Part shown: in pieces, positions 43,153 to 51,925 of the stretch | Layout of the letters: the number at the start of each line of letters is the position of its first letter | Position numbering within the stretch: position 1 is the first letter of the stretch | NCBI GenBank assembly: GCA_902799015.1 | Contig: CADBZI010000002.1 | Span: 1 to 64,000 of the forward strand | Origin: an uncultured Lachnospiraceae bacterium | GTDB lineage: Bacteria > Bacillota > Clostridia > Lachnospirales > Lachnospiraceae | DNA: 64,000 nt | Direction of reading: 5' to 3' | Program-made: the position numbers and the translations under genes | The notes under the pieces: generated by a model | What the model saw: only the letters and a program-made list of their open reading frames with translations | The model's database searches: none | Told to the model about the DNA's origin: nothing

Positions 43153-44259
43153 ATGAAGAAATTCCGGGTTCTATGGATTGTGGGAGCGGCCGTGTATGCG
43201 GCTGTTTTCGCATGCCTGTTTGAACTCGGCCAGCGCTCTGCCTATGTCTGGTCCTTGATGGAGGACAAGGCGTCTGTCAAAGAGGTGTTGTCCGGGGACT
43301 GGGAGATGGTCCTGATCGCAGTGATCCTCGGTCTGATTCTGGGCGGTGTGACCTGCCTGATGGCGGTGAAAGTCCGGGCCTTCTGGGAGATCCGGATCGG
43401 AAAGAAAAAGGTGCGGATCAGCGCGCTTGTCATCCTGCTGCTGGTGGATCTTCTGGCGGTTGGATATCTTGGTTATGAAGCGTATGCCAGAAACCGCAGG
43501 TATCATGAGGAGCGGGATCAGATTGCGTCAGTCCGGGCGCTGCTTGCACAGCAGAAGCGGATCTTTCACGCAGGCGGAGAGATTGCCGGTCCGGATGGAG
43601 CGGTTCACAGATATACGAACAGCCGGGAAGCATTCCAGCAGTGTCTGGATCGCGGCGTCTGCTTTGTGGAGCTGGACTTCCGTTTCACAACCGATGGCGA
43701 GATGGCCTGCATTCACAAGTGGCATGAGGACTTTGTGAAGGCGGACGGAACTCTGGCAGAGGAAGCGGTTTCCCTGGAGGAGTTTCTGCAGGGAAAGATC
43801 CAGGGATGCCTGACGCCGATGACGGTGGAGGATGTGGCAGCAGCCATGCGGGAGCATCCCGACCTGTACATTGTCGTTGACTTAAAGGGGGAGGATGTGA
43901 TCCGCGGCTACCGGATCCTGGCGAAGCGATATCCGGACCTGATCACACGCATGATTCCGCAGTTTTATCATGCGACGCAGTTTAACTATCTGCACAATCT
44001 TGGATATCGCGCTATGATCTTTACGCTGTATCGGAGCGGCGACTGGGAGCTGACGGAATCGGCGCTGAACTCCTTCACGATGCGGCAGATGCTGGTGGGA
44101 GTCACGATGGGAACCTACCGGGTGGGCGATGGAAGCCTGGTCCGGCAGGTGCTCAAAACCAGACAGCCGGTCTACATCCACACCGTGGATGATCCGGCAC
44201 TGGCACAGGAATTGTATGACATGGGCGTATCGGCGGTATACACGAATGTGATTTCGTAA
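43153..44259 (+). CDS. Membrane glycerophosphodiester phosphodiesterase-like protein (HAGG variant)
   Basis: A 368-residue protein. ATG 43153 follows CAGGAAAGC. Three N-terminal membrane helices (to ~120) place the catalytic domain outside. The domain begins IFHAGGEIAGPDGAVHRYTN rather than the usual HRG...ENT. ELDFRFTTDGEMACIHKW keeps the metal-binding Glu and Asp and the second His. Such 'HAGG...YTNS' variants form a recognised PI-PLC-like/GdpD subgroup. It would cut glycerophosphodiester bonds in lipids or in poly-glycerolphosphate, fitting polymer turnover here. Confidence 0.75.
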   Translation: MKKFRVLWIVGAAVYAAVFACLFELGQRSAYVWSLMEDKASVKEVLSGDWEMVLIAVILGLILGGVTCLMAVKVRAFWEIRIGKKKVRISALVILLLVDLLAVGYLGYEAYARNRRYHEERDQIASVRALLAQQKRIFHAGGEIAGPDGAVHRYTNSREAFQQCLDRGVCFVELDFRFTTDGEMACIHKWHEDFVKADGTLAEEAVSLEEFLQGKIQGCLTPMTVEDVAAAMREHPDLYIVVDLKGEDVIRGYRILAKRYPDLITRMIPQFYHATQFNYLHNLGYRAMIFTLYRSGDWELTESALNSFTMRQMLVGVTMGTYRVGDGSLVRQVLKTRQPVYIHTVDDPALAQELYDMGVSAVYTNVIS

Positions 44260-44295
44260 GCGTGATGCGCTTGCGGTGGCGCAGGTTTGCCTGCG
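44258..44295 (+). other. Two hairpins after the GdpD-like gene
   Basis: AAGCG-tgatg-CGCTT (44258-44272, starting inside the stop codon) and CGCAGG-tttg-CCTGCG (44280-44295), joined by GCGGTGG. The layout recalls the two-hairpin elements at 32467 and 39272 (linker GCGGTCGG) but the sequence is not clearly homologous. The remaining gap to 44387 shows nothing else. Confidence 0.4.
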
Positions 44296-44386
44296 GCAGA
44301 CGTGAACATAGTTGGGACAAAAGGTACTTTTGACACCAACATCATGATATGTCTGACAGACCTGCACATGGGAAAGGAAAAGCAAG

Positions 44387-44770
44387 ATGGCTGTAATGAT
44401 TAGTTTTCTGAACCTGTTTCTGGTTCCGTTTATTTCTGTTTCCATCTACAGCAGGAGGCATGGCGAAACCGTGACGCTGTCCGGAACCTGGCTGGTACGG
44501 TACGCGGTGTTTGCGGTTTGCAACGTCCCCATCACCTATGCCGGGATCTATGCCGTGCGGTTCTTCCTGCACCGGGAGGTATTTCAGGAATCTGCGCGCT
44601 ATACGGTTGTCGCAATGTGCGTCGCCTTTGTGCTGCCTTATGTGTGCGACCTCTTGAATAAGGTGTTCTCCCGCGTCGGGTTTCATGTGGAGAAGAGGGA
44701 AGACGCCGGAGGAAACATTCGGGTACTTTCCGGATCGGATGCCTGCGAAGAAGAGGGAAGAAGACGATGA
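44387..44770 (+). CDS. Small three-helix membrane protein, unknown function
   Basis: A 127-residue protein with three hydrophobic helices (ISFLNLFLVPFISVSIYS, WLVRYAVFAVCNVPITYAGI, TVVAMCVAFVLPYVCDLLNK) and a charged cytoplasmic tail. GGAAAAG precedes the ATG. I do not recognise a family. It is followed closely by two secreted GdpD paralogues and may belong to their operon. Confidence 0.6.
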   Translation: MAVMISFLNLFLVPFISVSIYSRRHGETVTLSGTWLVRYAVFAVCNVPITYAGIYAVRFFLHREVFQESARYTVVAMCVAFVLPYVCDLLNKVFSRVGFHVEKREDAGGNIRVLSGSDACEEEGRRR

Positions 44771-44787
44771 AGGACAGGAGCTTACCA

Positions 44788-45804
44788 ATGAAGAAGTTCA
44801 TCAAGACTGCGTTTGCCGGTTTGCTTTTATGCCTGCTGCTTCTTGCCGGTTCGATCAGTGTTCATGCACAGATTCATTTTGACCGCGCCAGTGTCAATGT
44901 CTTGAATGGGAGTTCCCGAAAGGTCAGGATTTCCTGCAAGGGGAAGTACAGTGTCGCCACGACAGACGATTCGATCGCGACCGTTACGCACAGTGGAAAG
45001 GTGAAAGGGAAGAAAGCCGGAAGCTGCGAGATCGTTGTCACCTGCGGAGCGGAATCTGCAAGGCTTCCTGTTCATGTGCTGCGTTCGCTGCGTGATGGAA
45101 GTATTCTTTTCCTGGGGCACAGGGGGTATCAGGGGAAGTATCCGGAGAATACAATCTCCTCCTTCAAAGGAGCCCTGAATTACGGTGCAGACGGTGTTGA
45201 GCTGGATGTTCATATTACCAATTCCAAAGCTCTTGTTGTTTTTCATGACGGCTCTCTTTCGAGAGTGAGCGGGAAACAGGGGAAGATCCGGAATCTCACG
45301 GAACAGACTCGTAAGAAGTACCGGGTAAAAGGAGGCGGAAAGAGCGATCAGATTCCGACGCTGGAGGAAGCGCTGCGCTATCTGAAAAGCAGAAATGCGA
45401 CCGTGTTCATTCATCTGAAGAACGGGAAAAAGTTTACAGGCAGCAATGCGGATCTCGTTGCGCGCTGCATCCGGGAGTGCGGGATGGAAAAACAGTGCGT
45501 TGTGTTCAACAGCAATTGCGACAGCATCTGGTATTTCACGGCACATCATCCGGATATCCCGACAGGGTTTTTCTATGGCGGCAGTTCTCCCTCTCAGGCG
45601 CGTGGCCGTATGCGAAAAGCTGCTTCCAGAGGTGCCTCGTGGTTCTTCTTTTACAGTAAAAGACCTGTTTCCTTCAGTATGATTCAGTATGCGCATCAAT
45701 GCGGCCTGAGAGCAGGACTCTATCAGACGAGAAAGAAGAGTGATATCCTTCAGCTGCTGGACTACGGGGCTGATTTCACAATCATGTATCGAAGACTCAT
45801 ATGA
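44788..45804 (+). CDS. Secreted Ig-like-GdpD phosphodiesterase, tandem copy 1
   Basis: ATG 44788 is chosen because AGGAG lies eight bases upstream, although an ATG at 44767 overlaps the previous stop. The 338-residue protein has a signal peptide (FIKTAFAGLLLCLLLLAGSI ending VHA), a small BIG_2-like domain (~25-100: VATTDDSIATVTHSGKVKGK, KAGSCEIVVTCG) and a GdpD domain with GHRGYQGKYPENT, GVELDVH and FHDGSLSR. All catalytic residues (His-Arg, Glu-x-Asp, His) are present. It would hydrolyse glycerophosphodiester bonds at the surface, perhaps in teichoic-acid-like polymer. The next gene is a close duplicate. Confidence 0.85.
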   Translation: MKKFIKTAFAGLLLCLLLLAGSISVHAQIHFDRASVNVLNGSSRKVRISCKGKYSVATTDDSIATVTHSGKVKGKKAGSCEIVVTCGAESARLPVHVLRSLRDGSILFLGHRGYQGKYPENTISSFKGALNYGADGVELDVHITNSKALVVFHDGSLSRVSGKQGKIRNLTEQTRKKYRVKGGGKSDQIPTLEEALRYLKSRNATVFIHLKNGKKFTGSNADLVARCIRECGMEKQCVVFNSNCDSIWYFTAHHPDIPTGFFYGGSSPSQARGRMRKAASRGASWFFFYSKRPVSFSMIQYAHQCGLRAGLYQTRKKSDILQLLDYGADFTIMYRRLI

Positions 45805-45836
45805 CAACTTCGGCAAAAAAGGAGGACAGACAGCAC

Positions 45837-46853
45837 ATGAAGAAACTCAGAAGAACTGTTTTTGCCGGCTTATTTTTATGCCTGCTGATTCTGGCGGGTT
45901 CGGTCAGTGTTCATGCGGAGATTCATTTTGACCGCGCGAGCGTCAATGTTTTGAAGGGAAAGACCAGAAAGGTCAGGATTTTCTGCAAGGGAAAGTACAG
46001 TATTGCAACGACCAACAAATCGGTCGCGACGGTTACCCACAGCGGAAAGGTAAAGGGAAAGAGAGCCGGAAACTGCGAGATCGTTGTTACCTGCGGCACG
46101 GAGTCTGCGAGGATTCCTGTTCATGTGCTGAGATCGCTGCGCGCGGGAGACATTCTTTTCGTCGGACACAGAGGGGATCAGAAAAAGTACCCGGAGAATA
46201 CCATTCCCTCCTTCATGGGGGCATTGAATTATGGCGCTGATGGCGTTGAGTTTGATGTTCATCTGACCAATTCCGGAGACCTTCTTGTATTCCATGATCG
46301 TTCCCTTTCCAGAATGTGCGGGAAACCGGGAGACATTCAGGATCTTACAGAAAAGACACGGGCAGATTACCCGGTAACGAAAAACAAAAAGCGTGCCCTG
46401 ATCCCGACGCTGGAGGAAACCCTTCGTTATCTGAAAAGCAGGAATGCGGTCGCATTTATCCACTTAAAAAATGCAAGCAGATTCATTGGACGAGGCACAG
46501 ACCTGGTTGTACAATGTATCCGGGCGTGCGGGATGGAAGAACAGAGTGTAGTGTTCAACAGCAGCTATGATGCGATTTTGTATTTCCATACGCATTATCC
46601 GGAGATTCAAAGCGGGTATTGCTATAGCGGCAGTTCTTTGTCCGAAGCACACGCTGCTATGAGGCATGCATCCGACTGCGGAGCATCCTGGTTCTACTTT
46701 TTCGATAAGAATATGATCTCCTACAGCAATATCCAGTTTGCGCATCAGTGCGGTCTGAAAGCAGGACTGTATAGGACGAGGAAAAAGAGTGAGATTTTTG
46801 CTCTGCTGGACTACGGAGCTGACTTCACAATGATGTACCGGAGATTGATATGA
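45837..46853 (+). CDS. Secreted Ig-like-GdpD phosphodiesterase, tandem copy 2
   Basis: A 338-residue paralogue of the preceding gene with the same length and domain order: signal peptide ending VHA, BIG_2-like domain (IATTNKSVATVTHSGKVKGK), then GdpD (GHRGDQKKYPENT, GVEFDVH, FHDRSLSR). AAGGAGGA precedes ATG 45837. The two copies share most positions, including the C-terminal LDYGADFT.MYRRLI, so the duplication looks fairly recent, with divergence in the active-site rim (GYQG/GDQK; GSLS/RSLS). Its stop overlaps the next gene. Confidence 0.85.
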   Translation: MKKLRRTVFAGLFLCLLILAGSVSVHAEIHFDRASVNVLKGKTRKVRIFCKGKYSIATTNKSVATVTHSGKVKGKRAGNCEIVVTCGTESARIPVHVLRSLRAGDILFVGHRGDQKKYPENTIPSFMGALNYGADGVEFDVHLTNSGDLLVFHDRSLSRMCGKPGDIQDLTEKTRADYPVTKNKKRALIPTLEETLRYLKSRNAVAFIHLKNASRFIGRGTDLVVQCIRACGMEEQSVVFNSSYDAILYFHTHYPEIQSGYCYSGSSLSEAHAAMRHASDCGASWFYFFDKNMISYSNIQFAHQCGLKAGLYRTRKKSEIFALLDYGADFTMMYRRLI

Positions 46854-47743
46854 TGAGGTTCATAAGCAGATTACACAATTCTCTCCCGGCAAGAACTCTC
46901 ATGTTACTGACGGTGCTGGTGTGCATGGTTTTGACGCAGGCCACTCCGGCTCAGGCGAAAAAGCATTCCAAGGGCAAAGGGAATACTTACGGCACGAAAG
47001 TCATCAGCATTGAAAGCTTTGCGAAAGAAGCGGACAGCGATTCGTCAGGGACAGACAGCACGAAGCTGGACTGGATGAACGGAACCTGGGTGAACGGCTG
47101 TTATGTCAATGACCGCGGCGAAGTAATGGCGCGCCTGAGCGACGCGGACCGGGAACCATTTCTTTCGTTCAAAAAGAAGAAAAAGTGTAATATCCTGTTT
47201 ATCGGGGCTTCCCAGACAACGAGAACAGCGCAGGCGGTGAAGGATAAAAATGTTTTCTTCTATGGAATGGGCGGAGCTACGTTTGCGTGGTTCTTTGTGG
47301 CGGAGCATAAGCACAGGGTTTACTATCCCGCCTACCAGGTGATCCGTTCCTTTATCAAGCTTCACCCGCATGGCACTGTGATTATCGATATGGGAGGGAA
47401 CGACATCCACAATGTCGAGGCATATGCAGGTTTCTACCGGGATCTGGTGAATCTGTATCCCCGTGTAAAGTTTTACTTCCGGGGCGTTCCGCCCAGGGAT
47501 ATCGGAGACCCGAAGAATGGAAAGAGGCTGGAGTTTAACCGTCGGCTGGAAAGCGCGGTACCCGGACATGTGATCAACCTGTTTGAGGAGATCTATACAT
47601 TCCCGGAATTTGTGACAGTAGATGGGGCGCACTTTTCGATAGAGGTGACCCGGGGAATTTACCAGCTGACGATGGATGCAATCGGGCGCAAGGTGAAGGT
47701 CAATGTAAAAAACGGGAAAGTCGGGAAGTCGAAGAAGAAATGA
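46850..47743 (+). CDS. Secreted SGNH-fold protein, paralogue 1
   Basis: A 297-residue protein starting in the stop codon of the GdpD gene. A signal peptide (~15-36, MLLTVLVCMVLTQATPAQA) precedes the catalytic-like domain. FIGASQTTRT (~116-125) gives the nucleophile serine, VIIDMGGNDIHN (~178-189) the asparagine block, and VDGAHFS (~256-262) the Asp-x-x-His pair. The fold is that of GDSL/SGNH hydrolases such as O-acetyl esterases or acyltransferases. It ends in a basic tail. The next gene is a paralogue. Context suggests adding or removing an acyl group on surface glycan. Confidence 0.75.
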   Translation: MMRFISRLHNSLPARTLMLLTVLVCMVLTQATPAQAKKHSKGKGNTYGTKVISIESFAKEADSDSSGTDSTKLDWMNGTWVNGCYVNDRGEVMARLSDADREPFLSFKKKKKCNILFIGASQTTRTAQAVKDKNVFFYGMGGATFAWFFVAEHKHRVYYPAYQVIRSFIKLHPHGTVIIDMGGNDIHNVEAYAGFYRDLVNLYPRVKFYFRGVPPRDIGDPKNGKRLEFNRRLESAVPGHVINLFEEIYTFPEFVTVDGAHFSIEVTRGIYQLTMDAIGRKVKVNVKNGKVGKSKKK

Positions 47744-47931
47744 ATAATGGACAGCGCCTGTGATAATCCGCAGGCGTTGTCTGCGTTTCAAGGGTTCACA
47801 CCTGCCGGAAATTATGATAAGATAACCCAAACTGTGCTGATTCGCAGGGGAGAAGCAATCACGAATCAGGCATACGAATCAAAGATAGTCTGGAGTCATT
47901 TCAAAGTAAGGGGCAATAAGGGGTTTGACAC

Positions 47932-48855
47932 ATGAGAAATGAGAACAATCTTGTAATTTCCAAAGGAAAGAAGAGGCGTGCTGTCTGCTGGCGTGTCTGT
48001 TTGCTGCTGACGGTGCTCTGCGTTTTGCTGATGGCTGCACCGGCTATGGCGAAGGGAAAAAAGAAGGCCAATAAGAAACGTGCCGCGTTGCGTGCTGCGT
48101 ATATCGAGAATGAGAGAGAGATTCTGGCAACTGATTGGACAGGCGGCTCCTGGGAAGGCACCCGTTATATCAATGCAACGGGAACAGTCTTGGCGGATCT
48201 GGTCGAGGAGAATCAGGAACCGCTGATCAGAATGAAGGGCCTTGGCAAGAAGAGTATTCTTTACATTGGCGCGTCCCATACTGAGCGGACGAAGCATGCC
48301 GTGAAGGATCCGGACGTCTTCTTCTATGGCTGTCCTTCCGCCTGCTTCCGCTGGTTTTTCTACCCGAGGTTCTATCTCGGAAAGAGGGTGCTTCCTGCTT
48401 ATCAGGTGATCCGTGCTTATCTGAAGGCACGTCCTGCCGGAACAGTGATCATCGATATGGGTGGAAATGATCTGGCGAATGCTGATGTTTACATTGGCTT
48501 TTACAAGGCGTTGATCAGACGATATCCCAGAGCGACGTTCTATTTTAAGGTCTGCATGCCGCGTGAGAGTGGCAACAGTACCAATGGAACCCGGATGGAA
48601 TTCAATAAAAAGCTTGCCGCCGAGTTCCCGGAACAGACGATTGACCTGTTCGAGAAAATCTATTCTCTTCCCAACTTCATGACCATCGATGGCGCGCATT
48701 ATGCGAAGCGGCTGTATCGCAGGATCTATCAGATGACGATGGATGAGATCGGGCGCAAGGTTGTTGTCAATGTGGCAAATGGCAAGGTTACTGTGAAGCA
48801 GAAAAGAGGAGCGGGCAAAGCAGGTTCCAATACTGCGGAGGCCGAAGTAGAGTAA
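47932..48855 (+). CDS. Secreted SGNH-fold protein, paralogue 2
   Basis: A 307-residue relative of the preceding gene. It has the same motifs: YIGASHTERT (~110), VIIDMGGNDLAN (~174) and IDGAHYA (~252), and the same ends (IGRKVVVNVANGKV against IGRKVKVNVKNGKV). A signal peptide lies at ~17-40. AAGGGG precedes the ATG. The 188-base gap before it has no gene. It stops one base before the MBOAT gene, so it is probably cotranscribed with the Dlt-like cassette. Confidence 0.75.
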   Translation: MRNENNLVISKGKKRRAVCWRVCLLLTVLCVLLMAAPAMAKGKKKANKKRAALRAAYIENEREILATDWTGGSWEGTRYINATGTVLADLVEENQEPLIRMKGLGKKSILYIGASHTERTKHAVKDPDVFFYGCPSACFRWFFYPRFYLGKRVLPAYQVIRAYLKARPAGTVIIDMGGNDLANADVYIGFYKALIRRYPRATFYFKVCMPRESGNSTNGTRMEFNKKLAAEFPEQTIDLFEKIYSLPNFMTIDGAHYAKRLYRRIYQMTMDEIGRKVVVNVANGKVTVKQKRGAGKAGSNTAEAEVE

Positions 48856-48856
48856 T

Positions 48857-50434
48857 ATGACACTTACATCCATACAGTTTCCTCTGTTTTGCCTGCTTCT
48901 TACGGTTTTGTATTTTCTGGTGCCGGGATCCTGGCAATGGATCCTGCTGCTGGGATTCAGTCTATATTTCTATACGAGGTCGGGGTATCTGGCGCTGGCG
49001 TTTTTACTGACGGCAGCCCTGGCCGCATTTTTGACCGGTCTTTGGATGGAGCGTGAGCTGGAGCGTGCGAAGCTGCAGCTGTTCGAGTGTAAAGATCGCT
49101 CTCAGAAGGCAGCGATCCGGGAAGCATCCGGAAAAAAACGCCGCCATGCCTTTATCCTGATGTGTGTCGTAGTCTTTGGCATCTGGATTGTCACGAAGTA
49201 CAGCTCCATGATCGTGAGTACGATCGCGCCTTTTCTTTCTCCGGCGCAGATGGACGGAGCCATGTCCTTTGTAGACCGGATGATCGTGCCGCTCGGGATC
49301 TCGTTCTACACGTTCAATTGTGCAGGCTATGTGATCGACGTGAGCCGGAAGAAGTATCCGGCCGAGAAGAATCCGCTTCGCCTGCTTCTTTATGTATCCT
49401 TCTTCCCGCATATTATCCAGGGTCCGTTCAGCCGTTTCGACCGGCTGGGAAAGACGCTCTTTGCCCCGCATAAGTTCGACTGGGACAGAATGTGCAGCGG
49501 ACTTGGCCGCATCCTGTACGGCTACTGTGAGAAAATGCTGGTGGCCGACAAGCTTTCACCCGCGGTCAACGCGGTGCTTGCCGATCCTTCGAAGACGCCG
49601 GGCATCTATCTTCTGGTCGCGATCCTGGGATACGGCATTCAGCTGTACGCGGACTTCTCCGGCTATATGAATATCATGTGCGGCCTCTGCCAGGTGCTGG
49701 GAATTGAACTGGAGGAGAACTTCCGCCAGCCGTATTTTGCGGTATCTATCCAGAATTACTGGAGAAGATGGCACATCACGCTTGGCAACTGGTATACGGA
49801 CTATGTCTTCTATCCGGCTTCCATGGGAAAGACGGCGCAGAAGATCGGCCGCAAGGCGAGAGAGAAGTTCGGCCCGCGTATGGGCAAGCTTCTTCCGAGC
49901 TACTTTGCCATGATCTTTGTCTGGACCCTGACCGGCCTGTGGCATGGCGCCAGCTGGACCTTTGTCGTGTGGGGATGGCTGAACTTTGTCATCATCGTGT
50001 TCAGCATGCAGGCACAGCCTGCCTATGACTGGACAAAGCAGAAGCTGCATATCAAGGATTCCAATATTCTGTGGAGAATCTTCCAGGTGATCCGCACGAT
50101 TCTCCTGGTAAGCCTGCTCAGAATCTTCTACTGCAGCCCGTCGGTGGGAGCGGCGATCAACTATATCCGTATGATGTTCACACCGAACTGGAGCCTGCTC
50201 GTGACAGCGCCGAAGAAGGTCATGCTGACTTCGCTCGCGCAGAGCGGCATTGCGCTGAAGTACATCCTTGCCGGTACATTTGCCATCTTTATTGTGGATC
50301 TCGTGAAGGAAAATGAGAAGAAAATCCGCATCCCGATGCCTGTCCGCATGGTTTTCTGGGGGCTTCTGTTCTGCGTTCTGATCATCGGAATGGAGAGAGG
50401 CTCTACGGGAGGATTCATGTATGCGCAGTACTGA
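48857..50434 (+). CDS. MBOAT-family O-acyltransferase (DltB/AlgI-like)
   Basis: A 525-residue membrane protein with about 11 helices. Signature stretches are VPLGISFYTFNCAGYVIDV, SFFPHIIQGPFSR, YADFSGYMNIMCGL, FRQPYFAVSIQNYWRRWHIT and LTGLWHGASWTFVVWGW, where the histidine (~362) is the family catalytic residue. DltB/AlgI enzymes pass an acyl group across the membrane to an extracellular partner. Here the partners follow: two SGNH proteins, an AMP-ligase and a carrier protein, as in dltABCD but in another order. The stop overlaps the next gene by 14 bases. Confidence 0.9.
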   Translation: MTLTSIQFPLFCLLLTVLYFLVPGSWQWILLLGFSLYFYTRSGYLALAFLLTAALAAFLTGLWMERELERAKLQLFECKDRSQKAAIREASGKKRRHAFILMCVVVFGIWIVTKYSSMIVSTIAPFLSPAQMDGAMSFVDRMIVPLGISFYTFNCAGYVIDVSRKKYPAEKNPLRLLLYVSFFPHIIQGPFSRFDRLGKTLFAPHKFDWDRMCSGLGRILYGYCEKMLVADKLSPAVNAVLADPSKTPGIYLLVAILGYGIQLYADFSGYMNIMCGLCQVLGIELEENFRQPYFAVSIQNYWRRWHITLGNWYTDYVFYPASMGKTAQKIGRKAREKFGPRMGKLLPSYFAMIFVWTLTGLWHGASWTFVVWGWLNFVIIVFSMQAQPAYDWTKQKLHIKDSNILWRIFQVIRTILLVSLLRIFYCSPSVGAAINYIRMMFTPNWSLLVTAPKKVMLTSLAQSGIALKYILAGTFAIFIVDLVKENEKKIRIPMPVRMVFWGLLFCVLIIGMERGSTGGFMYAQY

Positions 50435-51872
50435 TAAGAAGATCATCCGCCGTGTGATTGCAGTCGGAATTCTGATCGCGGTGATCCTTTGCATGAATCA
50501 TGTTGCGGTGCTGAGCTTTGACAGAGTCCGGAACGCGGATTATTTCAACTATGATATGGAGCAGCTGGAGAAGCAGCACGCGGATGTTGACCTGATGATC
50601 GTCGGCGCTTCTCAGGTGTATCACGGTTGCAATCCGGATGTGATCTCTGCCGAAATGGGCATCCATGAGGTAGTGGAGTGTGCATCGGCCGCGTCTCACA
50701 ATGACGGCATGTATTATATGCTGAAGGATCTGCTGGGGAGGTTTACGCCGAAGTGCGTCGTGATTGACTTGACCTGGTCGAAATTCATGGATAAAAATGT
50801 GCCGGTTCTCAGCATGGCAAAGCTTTTGAGCGCGGACAGAATGTCGTGGCCGAGGAAGCTCGAGTACGCGGCACATAATTTCAACCTGGATGAATGGATG
50901 AAATTGTTGTTCCCCATGTACCGGTACGGCGGCTCTGTGTGGGGATTCAGCCAGCTGAAGGCGAATTATTTCGCCCGCAAAGCGGTTCGGGCAGGAAACT
51001 GGGTGGATGAGTCCAAGCGTCGCTACAGGAAAAATGGATTTACCTGGGTCAATGCCGGCTGCCCGCAGGGAAGCATTCCTTCCGAGGTGGTCTCCTATTC
51101 AAATGACCTTGTCAGCTCATACGAAACCGACTACATGAAAAAGCTGTGGAAGTTGTGTGATGAGAAGGGCGTTCAGGTGATCTGGTGTACGCTGCCGACT
51201 TCGATGGTAGAACTATACGGAATTCAGAACTATCAGGATTCTCCGGATTACATGAAGGCGTTTGCGGAAGAGCTGGGATGCACCTACCTGAACTTCAACC
51301 TTCTGAAGGGCAGGGAAGCATTTCTGCCGGATACCTGTTTCTCGGATAAGGTACATCTGAACGGAACGGGATCCGTGGCGTTTTCCAAAGTGTTTGCGCA
51401 GGCGGTTAAGAAGGTCCTGGATGGGGAAGATCCGTCCGGCATGTTCTACGAGAACATAGACGAGATGAAAAAGAATGTACACCGGATTGTTGGCTGCAAC
51501 GGAATGGTGAATCCTGTCGGGAACGGCACTCTGTCCGTAACGGTGACGAGTCTGCAGAATGAGGATATCACGCCGGAATACCGGCTCGTGCTGATGGAGA
51601 AAGGGAAAAAGAAAAAAGCCCGGAAAAACAACGACGTAAGCGGCAGCGGCGCGGGAGATGCGGATGCAGATGAGGATGTCGGCACAGATGCGGGAGCGGA
51701 GAATTATCCCGAGGTCCGCCCCTGGCAGGAAGAGACGGCCTTTTCTGTGGAGGAATCCGAGGTTCCTGACGGATATGCCCTGCGGGTTGAGGTCCGGCAG
51801 AAAGGGAAGCGTGACATGGAAGCTTTCCAGGATGAGCTGGGGAGTACCTATAAGATCAAAATGGGAGACTGA
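50421..51872 (+). CDS. DltD/AlgX-like membrane-anchored SGNH protein, copy 1
   Basis: A 483-residue protein. One N-terminal membrane anchor (VIAVGILIAVILCMNHVAVL) is followed by an extracellular domain. IVGASQVYHGCNP (~59-71) holds the nucleophile serine and DKVHLNGTGS (~308-317) the Asp-x-x-His pair, so the SGNH triad is present. The C-terminal ~120 residues are an acidic, low-complexity linker (~400-430) and a beta-rich end (VRPWQEETAFSVEESEV). In Dlt-type systems the DltD partner completes transfer of the acyl group to the polymer. It overlaps the MBOAT gene; a paralogue follows. Confidence 0.8.
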   Translation: MRSTDKKIIRRVIAVGILIAVILCMNHVAVLSFDRVRNADYFNYDMEQLEKQHADVDLMIVGASQVYHGCNPDVISAEMGIHEVVECASAASHNDGMYYMLKDLLGRFTPKCVVIDLTWSKFMDKNVPVLSMAKLLSADRMSWPRKLEYAAHNFNLDEWMKLLFPMYRYGGSVWGFSQLKANYFARKAVRAGNWVDESKRRYRKNGFTWVNAGCPQGSIPSEVVSYSNDLVSSYETDYMKKLWKLCDEKGVQVIWCTLPTSMVELYGIQNYQDSPDYMKAFAEELGCTYLNFNLLKGREAFLPDTCFSDKVHLNGTGSVAFSKVFAQAVKKVLDGEDPSGMFYENIDEMKKNVHRIVGCNGMVNPVGNGTLSVTVTSLQNEDITPEYRLVLMEKGKKKKARKNNDVSGSGAGDADADEDVGTDAGAENYPEVRPWQEETAFSVEESEVPDGYALRVEVRQKGKRDMEAFQDELGSTYKIKMGD

Positions 51873-51925
51873 CGGGAGAGAAAGATCGTCAGAAAATCAC
51901 TGAAACACTCTGTATGAGCTAAAAT

